A program made the translations under genes and the position numbers. Below, piece by piece: positions 5,347 to 5,732 of a stretch of 5,732 nucleotides of DNA (positions within the stretch are counted from its first letter, which is position 1; each line of letters opens with the position of its first letter). The DNA lies in assembly GCA_964451095.1 (NCBI GenBank), contig CAYVGI010000210.1:1-5732 (forward strand), written 5' to 3'. Source of the stretch: DAOTTY01 sp964451095. GTDB taxonomy: Bacteria; Chloroflexota; Anaerolineae; Aggregatilineales; Phototrophicaceae. The notes under the pieces are model-generated. The model ran no database searches. It had not been told where the DNA came from and worked only from the letters and a program-made list of their open reading frames with translations.

Positions 5347-5706
5347 ATGCGTGTACAAATCAAAACCATTGGCATTTTCCCGGCGTTTAAGATTGGGGCG
5401 GTGTTTTCCGCCATTACATTCCTTGTGGGGTTTGTCCCGTTGGCACTCCTACAGAGCGTTTTCCTCAGTGCAGCGATGTTTGCTGGCTCGAGCACAACCA
5501 CCGCGCAGCAGTCCTCACCGCAAATTGACCCCGGTTTGTTTGCCGGGCTGGGAGTTGCTGGGCTGTGCATTGGCGTGGGGCTAGGTGCGGTGTTCTATGG
5601 GCTCGCAGGCGGCGTGAGCGCTGTTATCGGCGCGTTCGTGTACAATCTCATCTCCGGCTGGATCGGCGGCATCGAAGTAGACATGGAGCGCATCCGCGCG
5701 GAGTAG
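5347..5706 (+). CDS. Small membrane protein of unknown function (DUF3566-like pattern)
   Basis: The 119-residue protein opens with a short basic stretch, MRVQIKTIG, then has a hydrophobic segment at about 17-46, a Ser/Thr/Gln-rich loop at about 48-62 (STTTAQQSS) and a second long hydrophobic, glycine-rich region at about 66-98. It ends YNLISGWIGGIEVDMERIRAE. The [V/L]YNL-x4-W-x-GGIE-x-[DE] ending and the I-x-x-I-G-x-[FL] opening recall small two-to-four-helix membrane proteins such as DUF3566, but the match is by eye. No catalytic residues are visible and no role can be assigned. The start at 5347 was preferred over an in-frame ATG at 5281 because AGGG lies 9 nt upstream, the hydrophobic domain begins soon after, and 5281 would sit at the predicted transcription start. 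It is divergent from the hydrolase; the two starts are 66 bp apart. The last 26 bases of the window hold nothing recognisable. Confidence 0.75.
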   Translation: MRVQIKTIGIFPAFKIGAVFSAITFLVGFVPLALLQSVFLSAAMFAGSSTTTAQQSSPQIDPGLFAGLGVAGLCIGVGLGAVFYGLAGGVSAVIGAFVYNLISGWIGGIEVDMERIRAE

Positions 5707-5732
5707 CCACATACCTACCTATTGCACGCAAC

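Overview
The window is GC-rich bacterial chromosome with six gene products in four transcription units, plus one gene cut by the left edge. The NuoA/NuoB sequence style (PYESGM and AGRVTR motifs), the small YNL-x4-W-x-GGIE membrane protein and the CheW/MCP style suggest a member of the Chloroflexota, perhaps Anaerolineae-like. That placement is an impression from protein style, not a search result. No phage, IS, CRISPR, tRNA or rRNA signature is visible, and the content looks like ordinary chromosomal genes.

Layout. (1) 1-628, minus strand: the start of a respiratory complex I operon, nuoA then nuoB. nuoB has an in-frame TAA at 9-11 where the family has an almost invariant Lys; the frame then continues with the family's I-A-P, so this is a nonsense mutation or a one-base sequence error. 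(2) 629-986: an AT-richer divergent regulatory region with a nested inverted repeat in the probable nuoA leader, a candidate nuo promoter and a weaker candidate cheW promoter. (3) 987-2814, plus strand: cheW and a membrane-bound chemoreceptor-like gene with overlapping ends, a two-gene chemosensory unit without cheA in view. (4) 2863-3297, plus strand: a small, very acidic, C2-like beta-sandwich protein of unknown function with its own TATAAT box. (5) 3311-5280, minus strand: a secreted GH5-type glycoside hydrolase whose stop overlaps the start (ATGA) of a GNAT acetyltransferase. (6) 5347-5706, plus strand: a small two-segment membrane protein, divergent from the hydrolase.

How they work together. 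NuoA and NuoB are membrane and hydrophilic-arm subunits of NADH:quinone oxidoreductase. CheW would couple the adjacent receptor to a CheA kinase encoded elsewhere. The hydrolase and acetyltransferase are probably co-translated, although one is exported and the other cytoplasmic. I see no evidence that the four units form one system. The points most worth checking are the nuoB stop, the altered signalling tip of the receptor, the hydrolase-GNAT coupling and the compact divergent promoter region at 5270-5340.
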